From: a virus
DNA length: 38,103 nt
Reading direction: 5' to 3' (one strand)
IMG/VR virus record: IMGVR_UViG_3300034375_000345
Coordinates: 1 to 38,103 of that record
In this document: positions 11,584 to 19,088 of the stretch, in pieces
Position numbering within the stretch: the first letter of the stretch is position 1
How the letters are laid out: every line of letters begins with the position of its first letter
The notes under the pieces: model-generated
What the model saw: the letters and a program-made list of their open reading frames with translations, nothing else
Told to the model about the DNA's origin: nothing
Database searches by the model: none
Position numbers and translations under genes: made by a program

Positions 11584-12291
11584 ATGTTACAAACATTTTA
11601 CATAGATCACATGGGTACTGACTTGACAGTAGCTAATGCTGCACGAGTAAGTTTTGGTAAACGTAGTGAGATGGATACGAGTGATGTGTGGGGTCCACCT
11701 AAGTTGAAAGACAAGGACGCAAAGCTTATACGTTACCTTGCCAAGCACAAACACATCAGCCCATTTGGGCATTGCTTTGCCAGCTTCCATGTCAAGGCAC
11801 CTGTGTTTGTGGCACGTCAGCTAGTCAAGCATAAGTTCCTACGTTGGAATGAAATCAGCCGTAGGTATGTTGACCATGAGCCTGAGTTTTATCAGCCTAC
11901 AGAGTGGCGTGGACGTGCCAAAGATAAGAAGCAAGGATCTAGTGATGAAGTAATTACAGAACTAGAGGATGCTAGGTGGGAAGAATATGATCAGTTTGAA
12001 GTTGATAGGTACGACATACATAAAAGTATAACAGGTTGCTACGAGCAACACTTAAAGTTTTATGACTTATTAATACGCAATGATGTATGCCCAGAGCAAG
12101 CACGTATGGTACTGCCACAGAGCATGGTCACTGAGTGGTACTGGTCAGGTAGCTTAGATGCATTTGCAGACATGTGTAACCTGCGTTGCAAGCCTGACAC
12201 ACAGTACGAGACACAGGTTATAGCTGGACATATTGACACAGAAATGTTTAAGCTGTTTCCTGTATCATGGATGGCATTGAGGGAGAATTGA
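11584..12291 (+). CDS. thyX: Flavin-dependent thymidylate synthase ThyX
   Basis: The 235-residue enzyme makes dTMP from dUMP using FAD, NADPH and methylenetetrahydrofolate, feeding phage DNA synthesis. The ThyX motif region is [20 protein letters not shown]. The family signature RHR-x7-S is matched in spacing but reads K82-H83-K84...S92. The C-terminal part ([20 protein letters not shown], then [18 protein letters not shown]) matches the family's conserved second half. Length is normal. It lies just ahead of the replication genes, with RNR and MazG downstream completing a nucleotide-pool set. Confidence 0.92.
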   Translation: MLQTFYIDHMGTDLTVANAARVSFGKRSEMDTSDVWGPPKLKDKDAKLIRYLAKHKHISPFGHCFASFHVKAPVFVARQLVKHKFLRWNEISRRYVDHEPEFYQPTEWRGRAKDKKQGSSDEVITELEDARWEEYDQFEVDRYDIHKSITGCYEQHLKFYDLLIRNDVCPEQARMVLPQSMVTEWYWSGSLDAFADMCNLRCKPDTQYETQVIAGHIDTEMFKLFPVSWMALREN

Positions 12292-12515
12292 TGGATAAAC
12301 TATACAACTTAGAACCAATGATAATGGACTGTTGGCAGGTCTGTAATGATCTTGAGACAGTATTTAAACAGATAGGTGATGGTGAACGTGAGCCTACGCA
12401 TGACGAGATGATGAACGCACTGATGGGTATGCAGCAGGTGTACCAGTGGAAGTTTGAGCAGTTATTCTTTAAGTATGAGCAAGCAATGGAAAGGGTCAAA
12501 GATAATGAGAGGTAA
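12291..12515 (+). CDS. Hypothetical helical acidic protein, 74 residues
   Basis: Start ATG at 12291 overlaps the thyX stop (TGATG) and has GGAG five bases upstream; the longer in-frame ORF lies inside thyX. The product is all-helical, Met-rich and acidic ([40 protein letters not shown]). Function is unknown. Confidence 0.7.
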   Translation: MDKLYNLEPMIMDCWQVCNDLETVFKQIGDGEREPTHDEMMNALMGMQQVYQWKFEQLFFKYEQAMERVKDNER

Positions 12516-12654
12516 TATCAATGGTGCAATCAAGGCGTCTGCTATTGTAGCTTTACTGATAGCTGCGCCACCTGTACTTATAGCCATGATGTATGATGAT
12601 TATCCAAAGTATTGTAAGCTGTCGATATTGCTACCTTGTATAGGGATAGAATGA
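12505..12654 (+). CDS. 49-residue small membrane protein
   Basis: ATG at 12505 ([20 protein letters not shown]) gives a product with one hydrophobic helix (residues 8-27) and a short Cys-containing tail. It overlaps neighbours on both sides (11 bases and ATGA), the standard junction style here. The short length makes it tentative. Confidence 0.5.
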   Translation: MRGNINGAIKASAIVALLIAAPPVLIAMMYDDYPKYCKLSILLPCIGIE

Positions 12655-12893
12655 TGGGTAGATATGCAATTCAGATTGAGATAGAAAATGGTGAGTACAC
12701 TTTAGTACGAAAAGAAAACCCTTGGACTTATGATTCAGAAGTTCTTTTATTTGAAACAAGAGCAGAAGCGGAGGATGAATTAACAAGATGGAACACAGGT
12801 ATTGTTGTAGATTACAAACGATACATAAGGCCCATGACTAAGGAAGAACGTACTAGATCTACTCAAAGGAATAGAACGTTTGTTACTAAGTGA
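12651..12893 (+). CDS. Conserved phage hypothetical, 80 residues
   Basis: [20 protein letters not shown] then FETRAEAEDELTRWNTGIVV and YKRYIRPMTKEERTRS. The RWNTGIVVDY...IRPMT.EER pattern is familiar from several phage early genes, without function. It likely forms a small alpha/beta domain. The start overlaps the preceding stop; a second ATG three bases later is equally possible. Confidence 0.7.
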   Translation: MMGRYAIQIEIENGEYTLVRKENPWTYDSEVLLFETRAEAEDELTRWNTGIVVDYKRYIRPMTKEERTRSTQRNRTFVTK

Positions 12894-13020
12894 GTACATA
12901 CCGTACATAATTTCTTTATCCGTTGTCGTAGGTAGTCTTGCATTCATTCCTCTTTGGCTGCTATACTTCGGTTTCAGAATTATAAAAACCTTTATCAAAG
13001 GAAAAACAAATGTCAGATAA
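12880..13020 (+). CDS. Possible 46-residue membrane peptide with TTG start
   Basis: An open frame fills the gap before the primase-helicase gene. It would start at TTG with AAAGGA eight bases upstream and encodes two hydrophobic stretches (YIISLSVVVGSLAFIPLWLL) and a basic tail. It overlaps both neighbours slightly. There is no ATG start, so it is uncertain. Confidence 0.38.
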   Translation: MLLSEYIPYIISLSVVVGSLAFIPLWLLYFGFRIIKTFIKGKTNVR

Positions 13021-14608
13021 TCCACATTCACCATGCCCTTATGAAGACTGTAGTTCTTCAGATGCATTCAACTGGAACGATGATGGCTACGGTCATTGTC
13101 ATTCATGCAGCAGGGCATACCCTATGAAAAACATGCCAGCAACTTTTGACTGGGTTAAACAGGAGTACCCCTTGAAAGAACGTATCCAACCACAAAACAT
13201 ACAAGTCACTGGTGTTAAGTATGATGGCATCAGAGGTATTGATGCTGATGTATGCAAACTTTATGGCATACAAATTCAGACAGGCCCGAATGGTGAGGAT
13301 GTGCGGTATGCATACAAGTACCCACACACTATTAAATATCGTATGTGTAATGACAAATCAAAGTCATGGGTCAAAGATCGTGGATTAGGTATGAACCACC
13401 TGTTTGGCCCTGAGTTCAATGCTGGTACAGGTAAACGCATCTACCTTACAGAAGGTGAGTTCGATGCAGCCAGCTTGTATCAGATTCTTGGCAAGACATT
13501 TCCTGTAAAGTCTTTACCTTCTGCATCTATTGGTGAAAAGTTTATCAAGCACAATCTAAAATACTTATCTTCATTCAAAGAGATTGTGTATGCAGGTGAG
13601 CTTGATGATGCTGGACGTAGGGCCGCTGATAAATTGTATCAGGCATTTCCTGAGAAGTTTTACTATGTGCCTATGACAGAGTGCAAGGACGCTAATGAGT
13701 TCCTTGAAACAGGCAAGCATGAGAAGCTTATGTGGGCAGCAAGATCACCACAAAGGTACACACCAGAGAACTTCTTTTGTTCTGATGCTGATGTAGAAGC
13801 AGCTATTAAGAACGAGAATCCATATGAGTATGTACCAACAGGTCACACTGGTTTGGATGAAAAGATTCGTGGTATGGTTAAGGGTGGATTGACATTCATC
13901 AAAGCCCCTCGTGGTACTGGTAAGACTGAGGTGATTAGGTACTTTGAAACAGGCTTACTTAACAATGGTGATACATCAGTAGCTATGCTACACATGGAAG
14001 AAATGAAGTCTACCACTTATCGTGCTATGGCTACATACCATCTGGGTATAAACGTTAGGACTAAAGAAGATGCTGCTAATAACAACGTGTCAGAACAGAA
14101 CGTTATTGAGGCAGCTAAGATTGCAACCAAGGGTGAAAATACAATCATCTTTGAAATGATGTCACACGATGATCCACTCAAGCTACTCGACTATGTACGT
14201 CTAGCTGTTACAGTCTATGGTGCTGGCTATATATTCATTGACCATGTACAACGCTTGGCCTACCTGTCTAATTCGGGTGTAGATGGTGCTACTAGTACAC
14301 TCACTACACTAGGTTCACGTATGGCTCAGTTAGCTAAGGAGCTAAACATTGGTGTTATATTTATCTCTCAGGTTAATGATGATGGACGCACCAAGTATGC
14401 TGCTTCACTTGAGGAAGAGGCAATTATATGTATCAAGCTAGAACGTACAGCAGAAAGTGAGGACGAAGTAGAACAGAACACAACAACCTTTATCGTAGAT
14501 AAGAACAGACCTTTTGCTAAGTTAGGTAGGGCAGGATCAGTGTACTATGATCCAACAACAACCATACTAAGAGAGGATTTGTTCACACAAGAATCACAGG
14601 TGGCATAA
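13010..14608 (+). CDS. Primase-helicase, T7 gp4-like
   Basis: This 532-residue bifunctional enzyme would prime and unwind DNA at the fork. The N-terminal zinc-binding site is C9, C14, C30 and C33. The TOPRIM region has YLTEGEFDAASLY (E148) and YAGELDDAGRRAADKL (D199/D200). The RecA/DnaB-type helicase domain has Walker A APRGTGKTE (residues 299-307) and a Walker B-like YIFIDHVQRL. An AAAGGA ribosome site precedes the ATG. The gene abuts the polymerase gene, overlapping by one base (TAATG), as expected for a T7-like replication module. Confidence 0.95.
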   Translation: MSDNPHSPCPYEDCSSSDAFNWNDDGYGHCHSCSRAYPMKNMPATFDWVKQEYPLKERIQPQNIQVTGVKYDGIRGIDADVCKLYGIQIQTGPNGEDVRYAYKYPHTIKYRMCNDKSKSWVKDRGLGMNHLFGPEFNAGTGKRIYLTEGEFDAASLYQILGKTFPVKSLPSASIGEKFIKHNLKYLSSFKEIVYAGELDDAGRRAADKLYQAFPEKFYYVPMTECKDANEFLETGKHEKLMWAARSPQRYTPENFFCSDADVEAAIKNENPYEYVPTGHTGLDEKIRGMVKGGLTFIKAPRGTGKTEVIRYFETGLLNNGDTSVAMLHMEEMKSTTYRAMATYHLGINVRTKEDAANNNVSEQNVIEAAKIATKGENTIIFEMMSHDDPLKLLDYVRLAVTVYGAGYIFIDHVQRLAYLSNSGVDGATSTLTTLGSRMAQLAKELNIGVIFISQVNDDGRTKYAASLEEEAIICIKLERTAESEDEVEQNTTTFIVDKNRPFAKLGRAGSVYYDPTTTILREDLFTQESQVA

Positions 14609-16437
14609 TGATATTTGATGTAGAAGCTGATGGCCTCTTGGATGAGGCCACTAAGATACACTGTATGTCGTTCACTAAGGATGGCTTACCTATGTGTTCG
14701 ACAAGTGACTACGATGCAATGAGAAACACACTACTTAATCAAAAAGTTTTGATAGGTCATAACATTGTACGTTATGATGTACCATTACTAGAAAAAATCT
14801 TAGGTATTAAGATTAAAGCTAAGTTGTATGATACATTACCTATGTCATGGGTAATTAATACTGATAGACCCAAGCATGGGCTTGAGTCTTTTGGTGAAGA
14901 CTTTGGTGTACCTAAACCTGAGATAACTGATTGGGTAAACCTATCTCAAGAAGAGTATCAGCATAGGTGTCAAGAAGATGTTAAGATAACTAAAAGACTC
15001 TGGGAAAATCTTACTCAAAGATTTATGATGGTTTATAAAGACAAATCTAATCTAGACAGGTTCTTGCAATACCTTACATTCAAAATGAAATGTGCTTATG
15101 CTGCAGAAGAAAGTGGTTGGAAGCTTGACATTAATCTTGCTAAAGATTGTGTAGCTAAACTAAAAGCTGAACAGGACGAAAAGATTACTGAATTAAAAAC
15201 AGTAATGCCAATGCGTACTTTGTTTAGAAAAAAGTCAAAGCCAAAAGTAATGCACAAGAAAGATGGATCACTGTCTAAGCAGGGTGCTGAATGGAATGCT
15301 TTACTTCTAGAGCATATGCATCCCTCTAACTATATCGGTGAAATAGAAATAGTAAAAGGAGTTGAAGAGCCTAACCCTAAGTCGAGTGACCAAGTAAAAG
15401 CATGGCTGTTTGATCTAGGTTGGAAGCCCTGTACATTTAAGTTTGTTGAAGATCGTAAGATCCCACAAGTACGAAAGAATGGTGAGCTTACTAACTCAGT
15501 TAAGTTGTTGATTAATAGTAATCCTACGGTAGGTGTACTTGATGGGCTTACCGTTATTCAGCACAGACTAGGTATCTTTGAAGGTATGCTTGATTGTGAA
15601 GTTAATGGTTACGTTAAGGCAGAGATTGATGGTCTTACTAATACACTAAGATTCAAACACAGAAAGCCTCTAGTAAATCTTCCCGGTATAGATAAACCTT
15701 GGGGTAAAGAAATACGTGGTTGTCTTGTAGCACCAGAAGGTTATGTATTATGTGGTGCTGATATGACATCACTTGAAGACACAACTAAACGGCACTATAT
15801 GAAACCTTACGATCCTAAGTATGTGGAAGAGATGTCAAAGGATGGGTTTGATCCACACTTAGACTTAGCCAAACATGCTGGTGCGGTAACACAGGCTGAT
15901 ATAGATAAACACAACTCAGGTCAGGTTAGTTTGAAGTCACTACGAAAAAACTATAAGGTTGTTAATTACTCAGCTACTTATGGTGTTGGCGCTGCAAAAT
16001 TATCCAGAGAAACTGGTATGACAGAGGCAGAAGCTAGGAAACTTTTAGATGCGTACTGGAAACGTAACTGGTCTGTCGCAGAGTTTGCTTTAGATAACTT
16101 GAAGAAAGTAAAACGTATTAATGGGCAAATGTGGGTACAGAATCCTGTCAGCAAGTTCTGGCATACTCTTAGATATGAGAAAGATATATTCTCTACACTC
16201 AACCAATCTACAGGTGCTTACTGTTTTGATAAGTGGGTAGCTTACTATCGTATAGCAAGACCCAATATTGTAGGTCAGTTCCATGATGAATCAATTAATC
16301 TTGTTAAGAAAGGGCATGAAGAACATCACCAACGTAGGCTTGTTAATGCTATTAATAAATTAAACAAGGAGTTAAATCTTAATGTTGATCTAGGTATTGA
16401 TGTACAGTTCGGAAATAAATATTCCGAAATACATTAA
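14608..16437 (+). CDS. Family A DNA polymerase with 3'-5' exonuclease domain
   Basis: The 609-residue replicative polymerase has an N-terminal proofreading exonuclease starting at once (D4, E6 in IFDVEADGL). The polymerase domain has motif A around D385 and E390 (GADMTSLED). Motif B is R446-x3-K450-x3-Y454 followed by Y458-G, and motif C is H559-D560-E561. Spacing matches Pol I/T7 polymerase. Tyr454 corresponds to E. coli Phe762 and T7 Tyr526. There is no 5' nuclease domain. It ends before a 66-base gap holding an inverted repeat and a promoter. Confidence 0.96.
   Translation: MIFDVEADGLLDEATKIHCMSFTKDGLPMCSTSDYDAMRNTLLNQKVLIGHNIVRYDVPLLEKILGIKIKAKLYDTLPMSWVINTDRPKHGLESFGEDFGVPKPEITDWVNLSQEEYQHRCQEDVKITKRLWENLTQRFMMVYKDKSNLDRFLQYLTFKMKCAYAAEESGWKLDINLAKDCVAKLKAEQDEKITELKTVMPMRTLFRKKSKPKVMHKKDGSLSKQGAEWNALLLEHMHPSNYIGEIEIVKGVEEPNPKSSDQVKAWLFDLGWKPCTFKFVEDRKIPQVRKNGELTNSVKLLINSNPTVGVLDGLTVIQHRLGIFEGMLDCEVNGYVKAEIDGLTNTLRFKHRKPLVNLPGIDKPWGKEIRGCLVAPEGYVLCGADMTSLEDTTKRHYMKPYDPKYVEEMSKDGFDPHLDLAKHAGAVTQADIDKHNSGQVSLKSLRKNYKVVNYSATYGVGAAKLSRETGMTEAEARKLLDAYWKRNWSVAEFALDNLKKVKRINGQMWVQNPVSKFWHTLRYEKDIFSTLNQSTGAYCFDKWVAYYRIARPNIVGQFHDESINLVKKGHEEHHQRRLVNAINKLNKELNLNVDLGIDVQFGNKYSEIH
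16408..16428 (+). repeat. Inverted repeat TTCGGAA/TTCCGAA at the polymerase 3' end
   Basis: Arms 16408-16414 and 16422-16428 with a 7-nt AT spacer lie in the last polymerase codons. The half-sites CGGAA and TTCCG equal those of the dispersed palindromes upstream, but with wider spacing. It could also be a weak transcription terminator. Confidence 0.55.
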
Positions 16438-16444
16438 AAAGTTC

Positions 16445-16474
16445 TTGCATGTACTTTTCAACACATGCTACAAT
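16445..16474 (+). promoter_or_regulatory. Candidate promoter with dyad operator upstream of the SSB gene
   Basis: -35 TTGCAT (16445-16450) and -10 TACAAT (16469-16474) are 18 bp apart. GCATGT (16447-16452) and ACATGC (16463-16468) form a dyad over the -35 and spacer. It is about 30 bases ahead of the SSB-like gene, in one of the few gaps of this block, and probably drives the recombination and nucleotide genes. Confidence 0.55.
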
Positions 16475-16503
16475 TCAATTCTAGTCTTTAAAGGAGTTAG
16501 CAA

Positions 16504-17043
16504 ATGGCTAAAATAACAGTAACAGGTATTGCTCAGTGGGCAAAAGTATTTGAAGAAAACCGTGACCTTGATGGGTATCAGGGTCAGTGGCAAGACACTA
16601 ACGGACGTTGTACTATTGAGATGATTCTTGATGAAGACAACACCGCCCGTGTCAAAGCGTCTGGATGTATGTCATCAGGTAAGGATGATCCAGAAGGACG
16701 AGGACGTGCCTTTAAGTTTACACGTAAGTTTGAAACCCCCAACGATTGGGATGGTGGAGCACCTACAGTGTATAAACCAGATGGTTCAGAGTGGAGCTTT
16801 GAATCTGATGGACCAATTGGTAATGGTTCAGAGGTTCTAGTAGAGTTAGACATCTACAAGAACAAGCAGTATAGCACTGTAACTACACGACTTGAACGTG
16901 TTAAGGTTATGAAACATGTATCATATGATGGTGCAGGTGGTAGCTCTGGGCCTGATCCTTTTACTAAGGATGTAACATCAGGCAGTGTAGCTGCATCAGC
17001 AGCACCACAAGCTGAACTTGTGTCAGAAGAAATCCCGTTTTAA
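16504..17043 (+). CDS. Probable single-stranded DNA-binding protein
   Basis: The 179-residue protein is beta-rich with an OB-like composition (residues 5-130) and many Lys, Arg and aromatic residues. A Gly/Ser/Ala linker follows, then the acidic C-terminal tail ELVSEEIPF, typical of SSB and T7 gp2.5 interaction tails. Position between polymerase and exonuclease matches gp2.5-type genes. It follows a strong ribosome site (AAAGGAG) and a candidate promoter. The call rests on tail and context, since sequence identity to gp2.5 is not obvious by eye. Confidence 0.75.
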   Translation: MAKITVTGIAQWAKVFEENRDLDGYQGQWQDTNGRCTIEMILDEDNTARVKASGCMSSGKDDPEGRGRAFKFTRKFETPNDWDGGAPTVYKPDGSEWSFESDGPIGNGSEVLVELDIYKNKQYSTVTTRLERVKVMKHVSYDGAGGSSGPDPFTKDVTSGSVAASAAPQAELVSEEIPF

Positions 17044-17053
17044 GGAGTAGCTT

Positions 17054-17908
17054 ATGCCTAAGATAGATACATTAGTCGAAGATATTTATTCTGTAATTGA
17101 AGGAAAGGGTGGGTGGGATAGAACAATTACGGAATACTTAGCACGTAATATAGCTGACGTTGCACACGATAGGTTTAAGGAACCTCAGAAGCCCAGAGGA
17201 TATTTAAGTTTATCCTCTGTGGGTTCACCCTGTAAAAGAAAGACTTGGTATAGAATAAATAAAACAGAGGAAGCTGCACCATTAAAGCCCCAGTTACTGG
17301 GTCTTTTCTTTTACGGGGATCTTTTAGAAACTCTTGTCCTTGCCCTAGCAAGGGCAGCAGGGCATGATGTACAGGGAGAGCAGGACAGACTCTCTGTTCA
17401 TGGCATTAAAGGTCACAGAGATGCAGTCATTGACGGTGTAACAATAGATGTTAAGTCTGCATCACGATATGGAATGCAGAAGTTTAAGAACCATGTGTTA
17501 CGTGATGACGATCCATATGGTTACATCAGTCAGTTAAGTTCATACGTTTACGCAGGTAAGGATGATCCACTTGTAACAGATAAAAAACATGGTGCTTTTC
17601 TTGTCGTACAGAAAGATACCTTTGAACTTTGTTTAGATACTTACGACTTTACTGAGGAGTTAAAAAATAAAGAGCAAGAGGTTAAGAAAGTAAAAGAGGT
17701 TGTGTCAGGTGAGTTACCAGAAGAACGTATTGCACCTGTACCACAGTCAGACACATCTGAAAATACTAAGCTTACATTTGCTTGTTCAGGTTGTGAATAC
17801 AGAAAGATCTGCTGGCCTGAAGCAAGGGTATTTCAATATGCTGGTGGACGTAAGGAGTATTTAATTGATGTGGTTAAGAAACCTAAAGTACCTGAGTTAA
17901 TAGATTGA
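17054..17908 (+). CDS. Cas4/RecB-like PD-(D/E)XK exonuclease with Fe-S cysteines
   Basis: The 284-residue nuclease has a core motif around D123, D132 and K134 (GHRDAVIDG, IDVKSAS). Four cysteines are arranged as in Cas4 and AddB: C60 (GSPCKRKTWYR) near the N-terminus and C244-x2-C247-x5-C253 near the C-terminus (CSGCEYRKICW). This predicts a 4Fe-4S-stabilised exonuclease acting in recombination or genome processing, equivalent in position to T7 gp6. There is no CRISPR array in the window, so a spacer-acquisition role is unlikely. Its stop overlaps the next gene's TTG start. Confidence 0.88.
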   Translation: MPKIDTLVEDIYSVIEGKGGWDRTITEYLARNIADVAHDRFKEPQKPRGYLSLSSVGSPCKRKTWYRINKTEEAAPLKPQLLGLFFYGDLLETLVLALARAAGHDVQGEQDRLSVHGIKGHRDAVIDGVTIDVKSASRYGMQKFKNHVLRDDDPYGYISQLSSYVYAGKDDPLVTDKKHGAFLVVQKDTFELCLDTYDFTEELKNKEQEVKKVKEVVSGELPEERIAPVPQSDTSENTKLTFACSGCEYRKICWPEARVFQYAGGRKEYLIDVVKKPKVPELID

Positions 17909-18255
17909 GTAAGCAGGGTAAACAGAAAGGCAGGTTAGGCCAGCAAGAGATCAGGGATGCTTTACTAGAAGCTTTCCCTGAGCTTGAGCCTGATGATGTT
18001 AAGTCTACTATTATGGGTGACACTGGTGCAGATATACAACTATCACCTGCAGCACGTAAGTTGATACCTATATCAATAGAAGTTAAACGTAGGAAATCAG
18101 GTTTAAAAACTGCGTATGACTGGATGAAACAAGCCGACAATCACACAAAGAATCCACCTGTTGTTTTCTATCGAAGTGACAGACAGAAGTGGTTAGTTAT
18201 AACAGAGCTAGATCATTACATACAATTGCTCAGAGGTGACAATGACAAACAGTGA
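17905..18255 (+). CDS. Small PD-(D/E)XK endonuclease, possible resolvase
   Basis: The 116-residue protein starts at TTG overlapping the upstream TGA, so translation is probably coupled. Residues 36-62 show the nuclease pattern G-D-x-G-A-D43...E59-V-K61 (MGDTGADIQLS, SIEVKRRKSG). This is followed by a helical AYDWMKQADNHTKNPPVVFY and a WLVITELDHYI strand-helix. Proteins of this size and motif occur in phages as putative PDDEXK or Holliday-junction endonucleases. The Lys/Arg-rich N-terminus may contact DNA. Confidence 0.72.
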   Translation: MSKQGKQKGRLGQQEIRDALLEAFPELEPDDVKSTIMGDTGADIQLSPAARKLIPISIEVKRRKSGLKTAYDWMKQADNHTKNPPVVFYRSDRQKWLVITELDHYIQLLRGDNDKQ

Positions 18256-18475
18256 CATAAAAGATAAGACTGTAAAAATTTGGGATGTAATATCAGGGCC
18301 ATATCCTTGTGACATTCCTGACGCAGAAGATGTGCATTTTAATCTATGTAAAATAGAAGTAGATGGCAAGATAGAATCTATAGAGTATTTTTTTGATAGT
18401 TTTAACGAGGCATACGAAATGATAAAGTACTTTCAAAAGAACATTGAACCTATTGAGATTGAATATGGTGATTGA
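18242..18475 (+). CDS. Hypothetical acidic protein, 77 residues
   Basis: ATG at 18242 (MTNSDIKDKTVKIWDVISGP) with GAGG four bases upstream; GTG at 18236 is the alternative. The product is acidic, with a helical C-terminal half (FDSFNEAYEMIKYFQKNIEP). It overlaps the upstream nuclease gene by 14 bases. No family is recognised. Confidence 0.62.
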   Translation: MTNSDIKDKTVKIWDVISGPYPCDIPDAEDVHFNLCKIEVDGKIESIEYFFDSFNEAYEMIKYFQKNIEPIEIEYGD

Positions 18476-18499
18476 CATGACATGTTTGTTGAGTATAAC
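18472..18499 (+). promoter_or_regulatory. Near-consensus promoter upstream of the MazG-RNR genes
   Basis: TTGACA (18472-18477) and TATAAC (18494-18499) are separated by 16 bp. A palindrome ACATGACATGT (18475-18485) overlaps the -35, recalling the CATGT dyad at the 16445 promoter. It precedes a short gene, MazG and the ribonucleotide reductase, in a 38-base gap between genes. Confidence 0.6.
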
Positions 18500-18513
18500 T
18501 AGGAGTTTCCACC

Positions 18514-18678
18514 ATGAAGTATGAGGTCACTTTAAATATTGATGTAGATCCAGCGGCAAACTTTTTTGAATCAGACCCCAGATTTAACTTGAACGTAATC
18601 CAAGAACTTATACAGGGAATATTATATGACTTAGATGATATAGTTGTAACAAACTGTGAAGTAAAAACAGATGACTAG
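18514..18678 (+). CDS. 54-residue hypothetical protein
   Basis: MKYEVTLNIDVDPAANFFES opens an acidic alpha/beta peptide with a central helix (LNVIQELIQGILYDL). GGAG lies eight bases upstream and a promoter sits directly before it. It ends 23 bases before the MazG start. Function is unknown. Confidence 0.65.
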   Translation: MKYEVTLNIDVDPAANFFESDPRFNLNVIQELIQGILYDLDDIVVTNCEVKTDD

Positions 18679-18701
18679 ACTAACATTAGAAGGTGATAAG
18701 G

Positions 18702-19088
18702 ATGATCAATCGAAGTGATCTAGAGGCGTTTGGATATTTTGATATGTTTCAAAACAGTCCAGACTATGAGAAAGATCCTGTACGTTTCTATAGCCAGTTT
18801 GTAGAGGATAAGATATTAACTAAAGGGCGTGATCGTCTTATAGAAAATACCCTCGGTCTTGCTGGTGAAGCGGGTGAGGTATCTGAAAAGATAAAGAAAC
18901 TCTTTCGTGACAAGAATAGATTTAGTGATGAAGATATATTAAAAGAGTTAGGTGATGTGTTGTTCTACACAGTAGCTTTGGCAAACATCTTCGGTGGTAA
19001 TCTGCGTAAGGTTATGGAGATGAACATGGCAAAGCTAGATGACAGAGAGCAACGTGGTGTACTAAAGGGAAGCGGAGATAATAGATGA
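18702..19088 (+). CDS. mazG: MazG-like nucleotide pyrophosphohydrolase
   Basis: ATG at 18702 (MINRSDLEAFGYFDMF), chosen over GTG at 18693 because AAGG is well spaced. The 128-residue all-alpha enzyme has the MazG metal motif E56-x2-E59 (GLAGEAGEVSEKIKK) and E82-x2-D85 (KELGDVLFYTVALA). It would hydrolyse NTPs or dNTPs, or lower alarmone levels, in the infected cell. Single-domain MazG is typical for marine phages. It overlaps the ribonucleotide reductase gene at ATGA, implying co-translation. Confidence 0.92.
   Translation: MINRSDLEAFGYFDMFQNSPDYEKDPVRFYSQFVEDKILTKGRDRLIENTLGLAGEAGEVSEKIKKLFRDKNRFSDEDILKELGDVLFYTVALANIFGGNLRKVMEMNMAKLDDREQRGVLKGSGDNR

Noticed and set aside
12267-12290. Earlier start codon for the gene at 12291
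   Set aside because: The in-frame ATG at 12267 lies inside the thyX coding region, while ATG 12291 has GGAG five bases upstream and the usual stop-start overlap.
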